A stretch of 64,000 nt of DNA from Trichopria drosophilae. Taxonomy: Eukaryota; Arthropoda; Insecta; Hymenoptera; Diapriidae. The notes beneath the pieces are model-generated. The model worked only from the letters and a program-made list of their open reading frames with translations. It had not been told where the DNA came from and made no database searches. Both the position numbers and the translations under genes were made by a program. The stretch covers positions 62,001 through 126,000 of the forward strand of contig JAQOWT010000016.1 in the NCBI GenBank assembly GCA_030407085.1, in the 5' to 3' direction. Below, piece after piece: positions 1-10,852 of the stretch (positions are counted from its first letter, which is position 1; every line of letters begins with the position of its first letter).

Positions 1-409
1 CGACGCATCAAACGAATAGACGATATCTGAATACACATCCGGTCTCGAGACACGAGAGCTTTATCAGACTTCTTACGAAAGTCTTATCAGGCTCCCTTCG
101 AGTCCAGCGGCCCATCACGAGCTACAGCCACGTACCTTCGGGAAATCTTATCGTTTTCCCGAGGTTACCTGGTCGATGAAATCCATAGGCCATTCAGTCA
201 ATTTCCATCCGTGACAAAGTCCACTAAAATCTCGGACTAAGACCGCGACTAAAACGGTTCCGCGCAACCTACCACCATCGACTCGAATGTATTCTTATGT
301 ACGACCCGCGTAACATAGTTTATATATGAATAAATAGTTCAAACGTTAACTTCAGTGTATCTCATACCTTATTGTTACTACAAGTCCTTTTCAGGACTGG
401 TACGTAACA
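1..409 (+). mobile_element. 3' end of an LTR (retrotransposon, superfamily uncertain)
   Basis: This block is unrelated to the second copy of the downstream piggyBac segment (48629 onward). It stops abruptly with TACGTAACA at 401-409, exactly where piggyBac homology begins. The CA ending, an A/T-rich polyadenylation-like stretch near 325-335 (GAATAAATAG) and the abrupt junction fit the right edge of an LTR inserted into the transposase gene. The left edge, any internal region and the target duplication lie outside the window, so a solo LTR and a full element cannot be told apart. It could belong to BEL/Pao or Gypsy; inference only. Confidence 0.5.
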
Positions 410-1322
410 AAATGATGCTGAAATTTTTTGGAAAAATTAAGTTCAAGCAGTTTATCAAATCTAAACCTGTTCGATTCGGAATAAAAATGTGGGCATTATG
501 TAGTGCAAATGGATTCCTATTTCATTTCGATGTTTATTGTGGACAATTTTTTAAAAATACCGAGTACTCATCTAATTGTTCACAAGGCAGTAGAGTTGTT
601 ACTCAGATGCTAAACAAATGTTGATGAAAATACCACATCGTAAATTTTTGAAATATCATGTGTATTTTGACAATCTATTTATCAGCCCTGATTTACTCGT
701 ACACTTAAAAAATCTCGGTTTACGAGCAACTGGCACTTTGAGGAAAGATCGGATCAAAGAGTCCAATAACATTGATAAAAATGCCTGTCGAGGAACATTT
801 GGAGTCAAAAATGACACAAATAGTGGCATCAATTTTATGACTGTTATGGACTCTTAACCCGTGTCAATCATTTCATCTGCTGCTGGAGTCACACCATTGT
901 TGCCAGTAAAGCGTTATAATAAAGAAAAAGGAGAGAAAACGGATTTAGCATTTCCCTGTGCCTTTATAATTTATAACAAATTCATGGGAGGGGTTGACTT
1001 ACACGACCAGCATTGTAATAAAATTTTACCAATGATAAGGTCAAAAAAATGAACTTGGGTCGTGTTTGTACGAATTACACAAGCTTCAATTACAAACGCG
1101 AATGTGTAGTATAATTCTGCTAGCCCCCCAAAAAGAGTTGGAATAAGAGAGTTTGCACAGAATATTTCCAGATCCTACCTTGAAAAGGCAAAAAAAAAAT
1201 CATACAATTCAAACCCTAAAACGTCAGCGAAAATGTTATAAATGCCAAATTCGGACATATAAATTTTGTAAAGACTGTGACACATTTCTTTACGCGAAAT
1301 GCCTGAAAGATTTGCACACATA
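410..1322 (+). pseudogene. piggyBac-like transposase, 5'-truncated pseudogene (left copy)
   Basis: This is a near-identical copy of the C-terminal half of the transposase at 47893-49542. It starts at AAATGATGCTG, just after the codon for the first catalytic Asp, so that residue is lost. The second (YFDN, near 675) and third (GGVDLHD, near 990) Asp regions and the C-terminal Cys-rich domain (CYKCQIRTYKFCKDC, near 1240-1290) remain. Breaks: a one-base deletion in the A-run near 617 relative to the other copy, a TAA near 855 where the other copy has a sense codon, and a TGA near 1050 that is also present in the other copy. The truncation coincides with the LTR edge at 409. It cannot encode an active transposase. 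Confidence 0.85.
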
Positions 1323-2070
1323 ATTTTAAGATATGAACAAAAAAGGTTACAAAAATAAAATAAATCTAAAAACAATAAAAAACAGAGAAAATGCAAAACA
1401 AATTTTTAAAGCAAGGAAAATAAAAAAAAAATAAATAAAAAGAAAAAAGTATATGAAAAAATAAATAAAAAGCAAAAATTAAAAAAAAAAATGGTACTCA
1501 ATAGATAGCTACCTCCTCGCGGTGAGAATCGGACAACGTTTACTAATGTAGTATAAACGGCCAAAGCTATTTTCATTCATTCATTTTATTACACAAAATA
1601 AATGAATATATGTGATGCGTTATTTCGAATGAGAACAATCATAAAATATTATTGAAGTTCGGTTATTATCTAGTTTCATTAAAATAAAGTTGTTTTACCA
1701 TTTTTAGTCTTGCCTATTGGATTTGCCATTTTGAGTGTCAATATTTTGTGATCCGTTTTACAACCAGCGACCACAGAAACCCCCAAATACTAAGATTCGT
1801 ACATATCGAGGTTATTTCGCACCACTTTGTCCGCCATATTGGATCCGCCATTTTTAATTTCAGAATTTTAAGCTCGGATTCGTAATCAGCGACTCCAGAA
1901 ACATAAAAAAAATTTTACTTGTTCGAAAACGTGAAGGAATTCCTTTAAATTCCGATCTCCGAAAACTTCCGAAATCTATCTTCAAAAAAGCCGCCATTTT
2001 AGATTTTCTACGACGAAATAAACCAATTCTATTGCCATATCTCTTCAGTACAGACATTTTATGCACTTTT
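1323..2070. mobile_element. 3' arm of the left piggyBac-like element
   Basis: An A-rich tail (1325-1500) is followed by sequence matching 49543-54801 (minus the Gypsy insertion). It holds one copy of the module with TCCGCCATATTGGATCCGCC (near 1831), where the right copy has three tandem modules 121 bp apart. It ends at GCACTTTTTATATAC (near 2070), the point where inverted homology to the left arm of the right-hand element (46563) also ends. The sequence GGTTATTATCTAG (1661-1673) is the empty site for the Gypsy insertion in the other copy. Confidence 0.7.
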
Positions 2071-3090
2071 TATATACTTTTCCACTCGCCTATCGTCCAT
2101 TCTCCCATATAAATTTCAAATTAAAAAAAAAATTACTTCAAAAAATTGATGTTTTTTCAGATATTTTTGGCATTATTTAGTGTAAACATTAATTTTTTGC
2201 AAATTTTGTCCGCGCCATTCGAAAGAGCACCCTTCAAAATAGTCGGCAAGTTACTCTACAAATTAATACTTCAATTATTTTGCAATGATACAAGCGACGA
2301 AATTCGTATCACGCAGAATGTGCAATTTTGACATTGGTCAGAGTATACACAATATATTTTTAAGGTATTTTTATTATATTCGAAAAGAATTTTTACTTTA
2401 TTTACGTGTTATATTATTTCGGGTATTCTTTCTAATTTGGAATTAATTAAAAACTATTAAATCATAAACGAAAAGTAGGTCACTCATTCAATTAGACATA
2501 AAATTTGCTAATTAATAATGAAAAACTATTTCATTAATAAAACATTAATTTTTACTATTAGATTACTAATCTAGTTTATATTTTAAATTAGTCTTTTTGA
2601 CTCATAACCTCAGATTTAAAGAGTTCTTTTTAAATGTTCAGGCTATAACAAAAACGTTGGTCAAAATTTTACTAAAATTCTGTCACGATTAGTGAAAGTT
2701 TCAATCTCAAGTATGTTAGATATTTATTATGTAGAATGTATAAACATTAACGTCCCAGACAGTAAAATAAAAAAGAGTTCAGAATGATTTCGAAATATGC
2801 TCTAAAAGAAGTCAGAAGTTGGGGCTCTATTTTTCTGTCTGTGTTATGAACTAATGATTTTTAAAGATTTTTATTTTTTATGCAATATAAGCTAACGATA
2901 AAAGTTGTTTAAGTCCACAAAGTGGACCCCTTTTTTTTTATTTAATGCATAAGTTTGTTGAAATACTAAGTATAGTATCTCGTTCTTTATCTAAACTTAA
3001 TATCTTTTAATATTGTTTATCATATCAACACCACAAAAATCATAGGGTTAAGGAAAAAATCGTGTTCAATGCGTTGCTACGAGCTTTAAC
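2071..3090. other. AT-rich duplicated spacer, no gene seen
   Basis: This spacer lies between the piggyBac arm and the TGACAC unit. It is duplicated at 54802-55817 with a few substitutions. It has no convincing long reading frame, RNA gene or inverted repeat. The short frame at 2146-2331 is also present in the other copy, but it looks like chance coding in repeated DNA. Confidence 0.5.
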
Positions 3091-5508
3091 TGACACACTG
3101 ATAGCAAAAACGGGCTAAACATACGCCGCGAGAAAAAATGGGTTATTATTCTGTTCGCGAGCAAAGACGAAACAAATTACAGGCTGTGGGCAAAAGTGAG
3201 TTACACTATTGTGAGAGCAAAAATGACTTAAAATATTCTTCAGGACAAAAACAAATTAGAAATTTAAGTCATTCTTGCCCGCTCGGAAATTATAAGTCAC
3301 TTTTACCAGCAAAGAAATTTTAACTTATCTTTGCTCGTGTTATAATTTTGTATAGAAACTTGTTCGCTTTGATATCGCAATTTTTTAACTTTTGGGATTC
3401 TTTTAAAAAATATACAAATGATTTAAAATTTTAATCATTATTTATGTTAATTCCCTGATTACACTATTATACCCTCCTCTTATGTTAATTCTGTAATAAA
3501 AGTATTCAATTTGGTATGCTTCTACACTGAGGAAAGGATTGCTTACTAAAAAGAAGGCTTCTTAATAGTTAAGAAATCATATATTTAAATACAGCGAATC
3601 CAATAATTTTTTAAGTTTAAAATAATTATTCATTTCATATAAAGCTGACATTTCTTAGTGCAAACAATGCATTTTATATCTTTAAGAAATATCTATTAAA
3701 TGCAACCAAAAGTTTCATAATAGTTAAGAAACCGCTTGTTTACTATGAGTTTGTATCTATAAAGTAATGTTAATAGCTACAAAATGTAAGGTTGGAGTCG
3801 ATACGCATCGTAACATAACCTCAAATGACAACCCGGCTGCTTTGTTTGGTTTGTTAAGAACGATTGAACGCCATTGCAATTATTCAGTGGTTGTTATTGT
3901 GCAAACAAATAAATTAAAGATATTGTTTATAATATTAAATATGCTTATTTTATAAACAAATTCATCGTATAAGAAACATGTTCCATGTCTTATTTGTGAA
4001 TTTGCGCAGCTGTCGAGTTCAAAGTATACGTTTTTCAACTATTAAGAAATGGTCAATTCTGATATAAGAAATAAAATGCTAATATTATATGAATCGCATT
4101 TAACATTACAATGCCACCTTTTCATTAAAAGAACGATTCCAACTTTGCAATTGAATGATATTTTTTTACAACAAACGATCCTTTCTCTCAGTGTACATTG
4201 CTTAATTCTCGGAATTTTTGAAAGAGACGTGTACAACTGATATTCATTGTCATTGACTTATTGTTTTCGCCAATTTTTTATTGCAGGGGCAGAATTAACT
4301 ATTGAGAGGCATATTATTTGCAGAATATACGCTCCCTTATCACTGTTCGACGCTGATTTTGCCTTTGACAAGCAGAGTATCATATCCGAACTGTTTTTTG
4401 GTGCTGAAAACGATGTCACTAGCAGAATTTTCCTATTCCGTCGCATTTTTGAGAAAAGTGAGGTTAAATGTATCGAAATTAGCGTATTTGGCCATGTTTG
4501 GATTAATTTTAGGGCACAAGAGATTTTTCACAAGCGAAGTATCATATCCGACGTGTTTTTTGTTATGATGCTAGCAGAATTTTCTGTTACGTCACTTTTT
4601 CGAGATTAGACGCTACGAGCAAAAATGTGTAAAAATATTATGAAGATAAAAATTACATGTATAAAATATTCTTTTGGGCAAAACCGAATTAAAAATGTAT
4701 ATCATTTTTGCTGGCGCTGAAATTATAATTCGTTTTTGCTCGCGCTATTATTTTATGTTATTGAACTTGAACGGTCGCGCTTAATAATCGTTTTAATATA
4801 CCACCTTATATTGTCAATTGTCATCAACTTTGCAATTACTTTGAGTTAAGGGCATCCTTATAATATGGCCTTTCTCATTGCTAAGCTTCGCAAGCTAGTC
4901 TCAAAAGATTCAAACTTTCTAAGTTTACGAGTTTAAGTTAATCGGTAATAATTGAATAAATCACAAAACCTGTTTAATTATATAGATATATTTTATAAAG
5001 TACATAAATGCGTTCTTAAACAAAAAATGATGAAGTACAAAAATAATATGCTACATTATTCGTTATCGCTATCTCCACTGGCAAAATCATAGTAAGAAAT
5101 AAATAAAACTTTATTATTTTCATAATTGAGTTGTTTTTCGATTTCAATTATAACAATGTCATATTTTAACAACATTCCTAAATAAATAGAATCATGTTTA
5201 CACATGATTATGCTCGTGTAGATATTATTCGAATTAATACAAAAACGGGTTAACTTTTGGAAATTGGCAAAAGTAAGTTAATTTCAGCTAACGAGTAAAA
5301 ATGGTTTACTTTTTATGATGCGAGCAAAGATGGGTTAAATATTCCATAAGAGCAAAAGTGAATTATAATTTTAATCCATTTTTGCCCTGAACATTATATA
5401 AGTCATTTTTGCTCGCGGAAGTTATTTAATTCATTTTTCCGCGTTAAAAAAGTTAATTCACTTTTTCCCGCGTTATATTTTTGACCCATTTTTATTTTCA
5501 GCGTGTCA
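3091..5508 (+). mobile_element. TGACAC-ended transposon-like unit with motif arrays, copy A
   Basis: The left end reads TGACACACTGATAGC and the right end reads CAGCGTGTCA, giving imperfect terminal inverted repeats of about 11 bp. Both ends carry roughly nine or ten copies of a degenerate motif like GAGCAAAAATGAGTTA, about 30 bp apart, which flip orientation within each array (3100-3350 and 5235-5490). A smaller cluster lies at 4615-4745. No transposase is recognised, so it is probably non-autonomous. The left end is confirmed by the inverted copy at 38420-40720, where the homology stops at the same base. The superfamily is unknown. Confidence 0.6.
3524..4194 (+). mobile_element. Nested inverted-repeat element (about 670 bp), copy A
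   Basis: The ends are ACACTGAGGAAAGGATTGCT (3524) and the matching inverted GATCCTTTCTCTCAGTGT (ending 4194). The element lies inside the TGACAC unit in all three copies of that unit. Internally it repeats a short palindrome-like string such as CTTAATAGTTAAG near both ends. It has no coding capacity. MITE-like by structure; the family is not assigned. Confidence 0.55.
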
Positions 5509-6615
5509 ACTATGAGTGAACAAAATACTTTAAATCGGGGAAAATGTATTCTGAAACTGTTACGTTTAATAATCTTAAATTATTATTCTTAGAATGAGTG
5601 ATTCTGTGATTAACAATGTGGAACTTTCAATAAAATAAAATTAAGAGGTAAAAAAGGGTTTCATTTCATTTATAGAAGACAGAATCACATATCCTGTCAT
5701 ATTTAGGCCGTTGTTGTGGAATTGATGACATTGTAATCATGAGTTTAAAGTCGAATTCTTGGACCTTGAGTTATTTTGTCAAATTTCAAAATGTTAATTT
5801 CATTTTAAATGAAAGATTGTAGGACATATTTTTCTATCTCTGTGAATTTCAAATATTTTTTGCATCTTTTACATATGTCGAAAACAAATATACTGTAAAA
5901 TGTGCTATATTTCCGAAAATGTGACCCTTGCGTCCTAATCCAGCAAATGAGAAAGTATTCAATCGTTCAAAATCACCCGAATGAACATAAGCATGCTTAA
6001 GATTTGACGCAATTCAAATATATTTTTAAAATATAAGTATATTTTAAGTATTATTTTATTTTTTTATTAACTAAAAATAGTTAACAAGGTTAACAGTTAT
6101 ATATAAATAAACAACTTTCGTAAATAACAGTCTTACCGTGCAAACACCGAAAGTCACAGTTATGTAATATATACGTAATGGTTGCAGTATTACATAAATG
6201 TTACATAGTTGTTACAACTGATTACAGGGTAAGCACAAAGTAAGACAGGGTTCCAATAAACAAAAAAGTATACGGAATCGATATTTTGCATTCTGTTTCT
6301 TTCTAGTGGCGTATTGATTATTCGAGATTCTTATTCGAATTGATACTATTTTATACGACCGGTTATACCAGAATAGAATTCATTCGATCGTATACGATGC
6401 CGTATTTAGCGCGTTACAATAGTATATCGTGTATCTAGGGCGGAAAGGCATGTATTACGACGAGGTATTCAGCATCGCCCGAGCGTGTAATGCATTTCCG
6501 CCCGTGGTACACACGATACTTTTTGCAACACCCGTCGGCAAAACTGCCACGTAACTGGCCGAGCGGTAACGAGTGGCGGGCTGTAATGAGAACAGCGGGC
6601 GGTAAATTCTCGGGA

Positions 6616-6618
<3 letters not shown>
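5509..6618. other. AT-rich duplicated flank, no gene seen
   Basis: The segment is duplicated at 58577-59690. It contains a small fold-back at about 6130-6232, clearer in the other copy (59200-59303), built on TTACAT/ATGTAA strings between CTTACC and GGTAAG ends. The last 200 bases are more GC-rich and lead into the CT microsatellite. No gene is recognised. Confidence 0.45.
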
Positions 6619-6654
<36 letters not shown>

Positions 6655-6689
6655 CCTCCCTCCCTCCCTCCCTCTCCCTTTCCCTCTCC

Positions 6690-6746
<57 letters not shown>

Positions 6747-6802
6747 TCTCTCTCTCCCTCTCTCCCTCTCTCCCTCCCTCGCTCTCTCTCCCTCTCTCCC
6801 TC
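6619..6802 (+). repeat. CT-rich microsatellite
   Basis: Long (CT)n and (CCCT)n tracts. The 108-residue Ser/Leu/Pro frame across it is an artefact of the repeat. The equivalent tract in the right copy is at 59686-59735, and sequence identity of the two large copies ends here. Confidence 0.95.
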
Positions 6803-7115
6803 AGGAAGGAATTTAGGGAGTAAGCTTCCTTAATACTAATATCTTCTGCAGCTTGTTAACTTTGATATTTAAGAAACTGTTATAAAAAGTGTTTCCAATG
6901 AAGCAACTGATATAAACACGTTATTTTTTAATATATAGCGAAGACAGTCCATTCATTACATCAAAATGTAATAGATTTGTCTTTTCTAAACCGCAAAGTC
7001 GTAAATTACCTTAAAAACACACTTAAATATACTCAAGAATTGGGTCAAGAAAATCAAAACCAGGATATTAAGGTATGTAAAATATATTTTCAAATATTTA
7101 CAATACATCATATTT
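6803..7115. other. Probable 3' flank or 3' UTR of the small minus-strand gene
   Basis: AT-rich sequence downstream (minus strand) of the stop at 7116-7118. No AATAAA was found close to the stop. The plus strand holds an open stretch at 6941-7071 ending at a good donor (AAG|GTATGT); it is described under findings and not called as a gene. Confidence 0.35.
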
Positions 7116-7948
7116 TTAAAAGACGAGTTTCCTCTTCACTCCTCTCTTCTGCGTATATAGATGCATTTCTGCTTCCTGCTCGTCAGTTTGGGCAGTTGAT
7201 CCTGGTACTCGCGACATATGCATGCGTTTCAAAAATTTGGCGACATGTAACACTTCTTTCTTGCCGGGAGAATTCGAAGATGGATCCTAAAAGTGAAAAA
7301 TATAATTATTAGTACATAAATATCTCAATAATATTTTATATTTTGTAATCAATATTGTCTCATTGTACTGCATCAAAAGTTCATTGTTTTACATAATTTG
7401 AGAGGTATTAAATGTCATATTAAAGGCCACATTTGATCAAAGAAAAAGAAAAGTTATAAATTTAACGAACATTTATGTCCATTATTAATTTATGTTCATT
7501 ATAATAATGAACATTATTAATTTTAACATTTTTCGAGCTTGTCACACCCAAGTCAGAGAATTCTTATTTCAAACGTGAATATTGACTAAAAGTAAGTTTA
7601 CAAAACTAAAAACAAGGTTTTGGGCACAAATATTTACTTAATGTAAGAAAATTAGCACAATTTAAGCTTTTTACGGTGCTGAATTGAGTATGTAACAATT
7701 TTAAACACTTTTTTACTATCACTTTAGAATTCCCGTAGCAAACAAATAAATTAAAAGACATGCAAGGATATCTTAATGCATTTTCGATAAACACAATTTT
7801 TATAAATATTGCCAATACTTACTTCGTCTATTGTGACATGAACGTCCCGTTCATTCCTGACTTCCTGCGATGCATCCTCCTTTGCTGCTTCCGCCAATTC
7901 CGAGTCGAGGTTTCGGCCAGTAGATTTACGGAAAAATACACGTGCCAT
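7116..7948 (-). CDS. Small two-exon gene, unknown function (98 residues)
   Basis: Exon 1 is 7823-7948: an ATG in the context AAAAAAATGG, then 42 codons (first residues MARVFFRKSTGRNLDSELAE), ending GAA|GTAAGT. Exon 2 is 7116-7286: acceptor TTTTCACTTTTAG|GAT, then 56 codons and TAA. The intron (7287-7822, 536 bp) is phase 0 and the frame continues across it. Exon 2 contains a Lys/Arg-rich, possibly amphipathic stretch (KKEVLHVAKFLKRMHMSRVP) and a basic C-terminus ending KRKLVF. There is no signal peptide or membrane segment. A TATA box lies about 95 bases upstream of the ATG. The family is not recognised; it could be a rapidly evolving insect gene or domesticated element sequence. The gene structure is seen directly; expression is inference. 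Confidence 0.6.
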
Positions 7949-8041
7949 TTTTTTTACTTTGAATTTGGTAAAAATTCACTGAACGACTGATGATCTGCAG
8001 CTTGCAAGTAGTAGACTAGCTCCAAACCCAAATGCACTCCG

Positions 8042-8049
8042 TATTTATA
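8042..8049 (-). promoter_or_regulatory. TATA box of the small two-exon gene
   Basis: TATAAATA on the minus strand, 94 bases before the ATG at 7948. The expected start of transcription would fall about 30 bases downstream, leaving a short 5' UTR. Position and match are good; function is inferred. Confidence 0.5.
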
Positions 8050-8909
8050 CCCAAAATTTTCTGTCCTTTTCTGTTAAAATAAGAACGGGACATTAACCTT
8101 CGCTAAATGGGTTTTTCCAAATGAGTGGTACTACCTAGTCAGGTAGAAGGGCCATATAACCCTAGGTCAGTCGTAAGCTGTAAATTAAAGAACAGCTTTG
8201 AGCAGAATATGTTCTTGCGGATGAAGTCTAGACAAACACGTGCATTTTGTCTGTGCTTGGGTTGTGCTTCTGTTTTGAGAAAATGCGTTGCGGATTAAAT
8301 ACGTCAAAATGTGCGTTTTTTAAACTTGAGGTAGGCCACTTAAAATGATGTTGTTTACGTTGTTTCGTTTTCCCATTTCGATGGTCATTGTCTCTCTTAT
8401 CTCTGGTCCATTTGATAGTGTTAATGATTCATAGATAAGGGCAATAAACTCTATCTGCAATTCTAACATTTGCCGTTAAAAACAGATTTAGATTAGAATC
8501 GTACATCTTTAAAATGTTATTTTAATAGGCCATTGGGTCATCAATTTTGTATAAATTTTAATGAGATATAAGATAATCCATTTTTCTGTTATGTATTTGC
8601 AACTCATGATATACATGTTATGACATCGATTGCACGAGCTTGTTATTGTAATAATTTAATAATCAACTACATTCATTTTTGTATCTTATTTATGTATTTT
8701 GATTATGGTGTAATTTTGACTTTGCTACGTGTAATAGTAATATTAGATATTAATGCGTAAAGTTCGATTTTACCCATCTCATTTTAGCATCTGATTAGAT
8801 AGGTATCACGGGGTGTGTGTCGAAATCAACTTTAGTTAAAGCGTTCGTGCATACACTGAACAAAATTTAATTGACAAATTCATCTACCATTGAGAAGTTG
8901 AGTCGAGAG
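8050..8909. other. No gene seen
   Basis: AT-rich sequence upstream of the small gene. No long reading frame, inverted repeat or RNA gene was recognised. Confidence 0.4.
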
Positions 8910-8911
8910 TA

Positions 8912-9740
8912 CCCAGCAATCGAGATTGGATAGGATTGGATTGAAAATTTCAATTCATTTTGAATTCATACTTTGATTCCGTAAATATGTATTCAAATGG
9001 ATTGAATTCCGAAGAAAGGAATTCAATTTTACGTATATAATCGGAAGCGTAATTTGCCGGATTGAATTTCAGAAAAAATAATCCATCTGTATTCAATATT
9101 ACGAATACAATTATTATATTTTTTATATAATATATTTTGGACCTTCCCATTAATAAATGTACATTTATAGTTTTAAGTACTAATTAAAAAATACAGTAAC
9201 GCGCCATAACTATAATTATATATTTTAAAATCGAAATTGACGATCAACTCATAAGTAACTTTTTCAAATCGATTATCCATAAAAATTCAAAAGAATTATG
9301 CACAATTATGCATAAATTGCAAACTAACAAATATAACAAATACTCTAATTTTGAAGTCATATGAATACAGATTTAGTCAAAGTTTATTTTTTGAAAGAAA
9401 ATTGAAATGAATACGCTTAGATAGTTTTTTTAATCCGTAATGTTAAATACGGTGGCTTTCAATATTTCATTTTGAAGAAGGACATTTTTTTTTGGATTGA
9501 AATGAATACACTTAGATAGTTTTGAATCTGAATGTTGAATACGGATGTATTTAAGATTTACTTTTAAAAAGAAACCTTTTTTTGGATTAATATGAATTCA
9601 GAAAGTAACCTTTTTATTCGTATGAACGAATAGAATTGTATTTACGTATTAAAATGGATTCACCGTTGACCAAAGTATGGATTCAGAATTTAATAATTGA
9701 ATCCAATTCTATACAACTCTATCCAAATTCGATTGCTGGG
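8912..9740. mobile_element. MITE with TA target duplication
   Basis: The left end CCCAGCAATCGAGATTGGAT and the right end ATCCAAATTCGATTGCTGGG are inverted repeats of about 22 bp. They are flanked by TA on both sides (8910-8911, 9741-9742). The 829-bp interior is full of short ATTGAATTC/GAATCCAAT-like strings and two similar internal blocks (9400-9450 and 9500-9550) and has no coding frame. TA duplication suggests Tc1/mariner mobilisation, but the CCC start is not typical of that group. Confidence 0.65.
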
Positions 9741-9751
9741 TAGTTAAAAGA

Positions 9752-9753
9752 AA

Positions 9754-9806
<53 letters not shown>

Positions 9807-9899
9807 AAAATTTATTTATTAGTGTTCTGCCACTACGAGCCGTGGACCCAACTCAAGAGAGAGAGAGAGGGAGAGAGAGAGAGAGAGAGGAAAAGAGAG
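9752..9899. repeat. GA microsatellites
   Basis: (GA)n at about 9755-9803 and again at 9860-9899, separated by unique sequence. The first tract is followed by ATTAAAAATTTATT, a string that also follows the (GA)n at 38352-38403. Confidence 0.9.
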
Positions 9900-10726
9900 T
9901 TCTTACTTATCTCTGTGAACCTAAATCAAAACGGAATGCATCCTACATCCTCAACCCCAAATGAAACAAATAAAAAACGAAAATAGAGTGTAAGAGAGAC
10001 GACTATTAAGTCATCCAATTCAGATTTTAATTACGCTTAATTTATTGATACTTGCTAATATCTTTCTAATTACTTGCTAATCAATTTAAAATATGTATGA
10101 ATTTACAAATTGACTTGGACTTCCTAGGTCATGTTCGAACAGTTGGTAAATACTAAATGGAAACTGAAATATGTTTCAAAATGTGTATTACGATAATACT
10201 TTTGTAAATAAACAATGCAAACAAACACATAGGAACTGTTCTAATACAGCGAAACGCCAAAATCCCACTTTGCCCCGTATCCCACTTTGCACCTACTTCC
10301 CCTATATATATATTAATTTAGATTTTAACTGAAGTAGAATCGACAATAACTTTCCATTCATAATCATTTGAAACCATCGAGTATTATAAATAAACATTTT
10401 TAAAAGATTTTTGTAAAGGAATTTCAATGAATTTGGAGTCCATACTGTAAAAGGGCCATTTTATATTGATGAATACGATAAGGGGAAGAAAAATATAAAT
10501 AAATAATAAAATTATCAATAATAATTAATGGTTAAATAAATTTAAACACAAATATAAATGTACTTAGAAATAAGTGAAAATTGATTTTGTATTGCCTATA
10601 CTAAAAATAGAAAAAAAATTACAGTAAAGAACGTTTGGGCGCTGTATTATCCTTTAATCATTATAATTAAAAATTACAATTATTATTATAATTAGAAGAA
10701 ATAAACCCATGGATTAATAGTACATT
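9900..10726. other. AT-rich sequence, no gene seen
   Basis: No convincing coding frame. Near 10260-10305 it contains the string CCCACTTTGC twice followed by CTACTTCCCCTA, which also occurs at 59780-59805 and inverted at 38101-38122, so it is probably an element remnant. Confidence 0.4.
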
Positions 10727-10852
10727 ACCTAACAAGGGTGTAATGTATACTTTTACGCACGGGACGGGAACCATACATACGAGGCGCCGAGTGATGTGTA
10801 AAGTTCCCGACCCGTGCGTAACAGTTATAGTTTACACATGTGTTAGGTATCC
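10727..10852. repeat. Fold-back with 45-bp arms
   Basis: CCTAACAAGGGTGTAA...TTACGCACGGGACGGGAAC (10728-10770) pairs with the inverse of GTTCCCGACCCGTGCGTAA...GTTAGG (10803-10849). The spacer is about 30 bp. A stable cruciform or a small palindromic MITE. Confidence 0.6.

Larger units (their letters stand above)
410..6640 (+). repeat. Large composite duplicated segment, copy A
   Basis: The sequence is collinear and nearly identical with 48629-59720 once the Gypsy insertion (49887-54151), a 334-bp insertion (56231-56564) and two extra 121-bp modules are removed from the right copy. Homology ends in both copies inside a CT-rich microsatellite. The order piggyBac part, spacer, TGACAC unit, AT-rich flank is preserved, so this is either a segmental duplication or one large composite repeat. 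Confidence 0.8.

Noticed and set aside
3100..3350. Regularly spaced short repeats resembling a CRISPR array
   Set aside because: Repeats are degenerate, flip orientation and lie inside a eukaryotic transposon-like unit; no cas genes.
4042..4609. Several 60-120-residue frames on both strands that recur in copies B and C
   Set aside because: They recur because the DNA is repeated; frames carry different indels between copies and show no protein motif.
6490..6816. 108-residue Ser/Leu/Pro reading frame
   Set aside because: It is a translation of a CT microsatellite.
7606..7815. 69-residue minus-strand frame
   Set aside because: It lies within the intron of the small gene and has no coding features.
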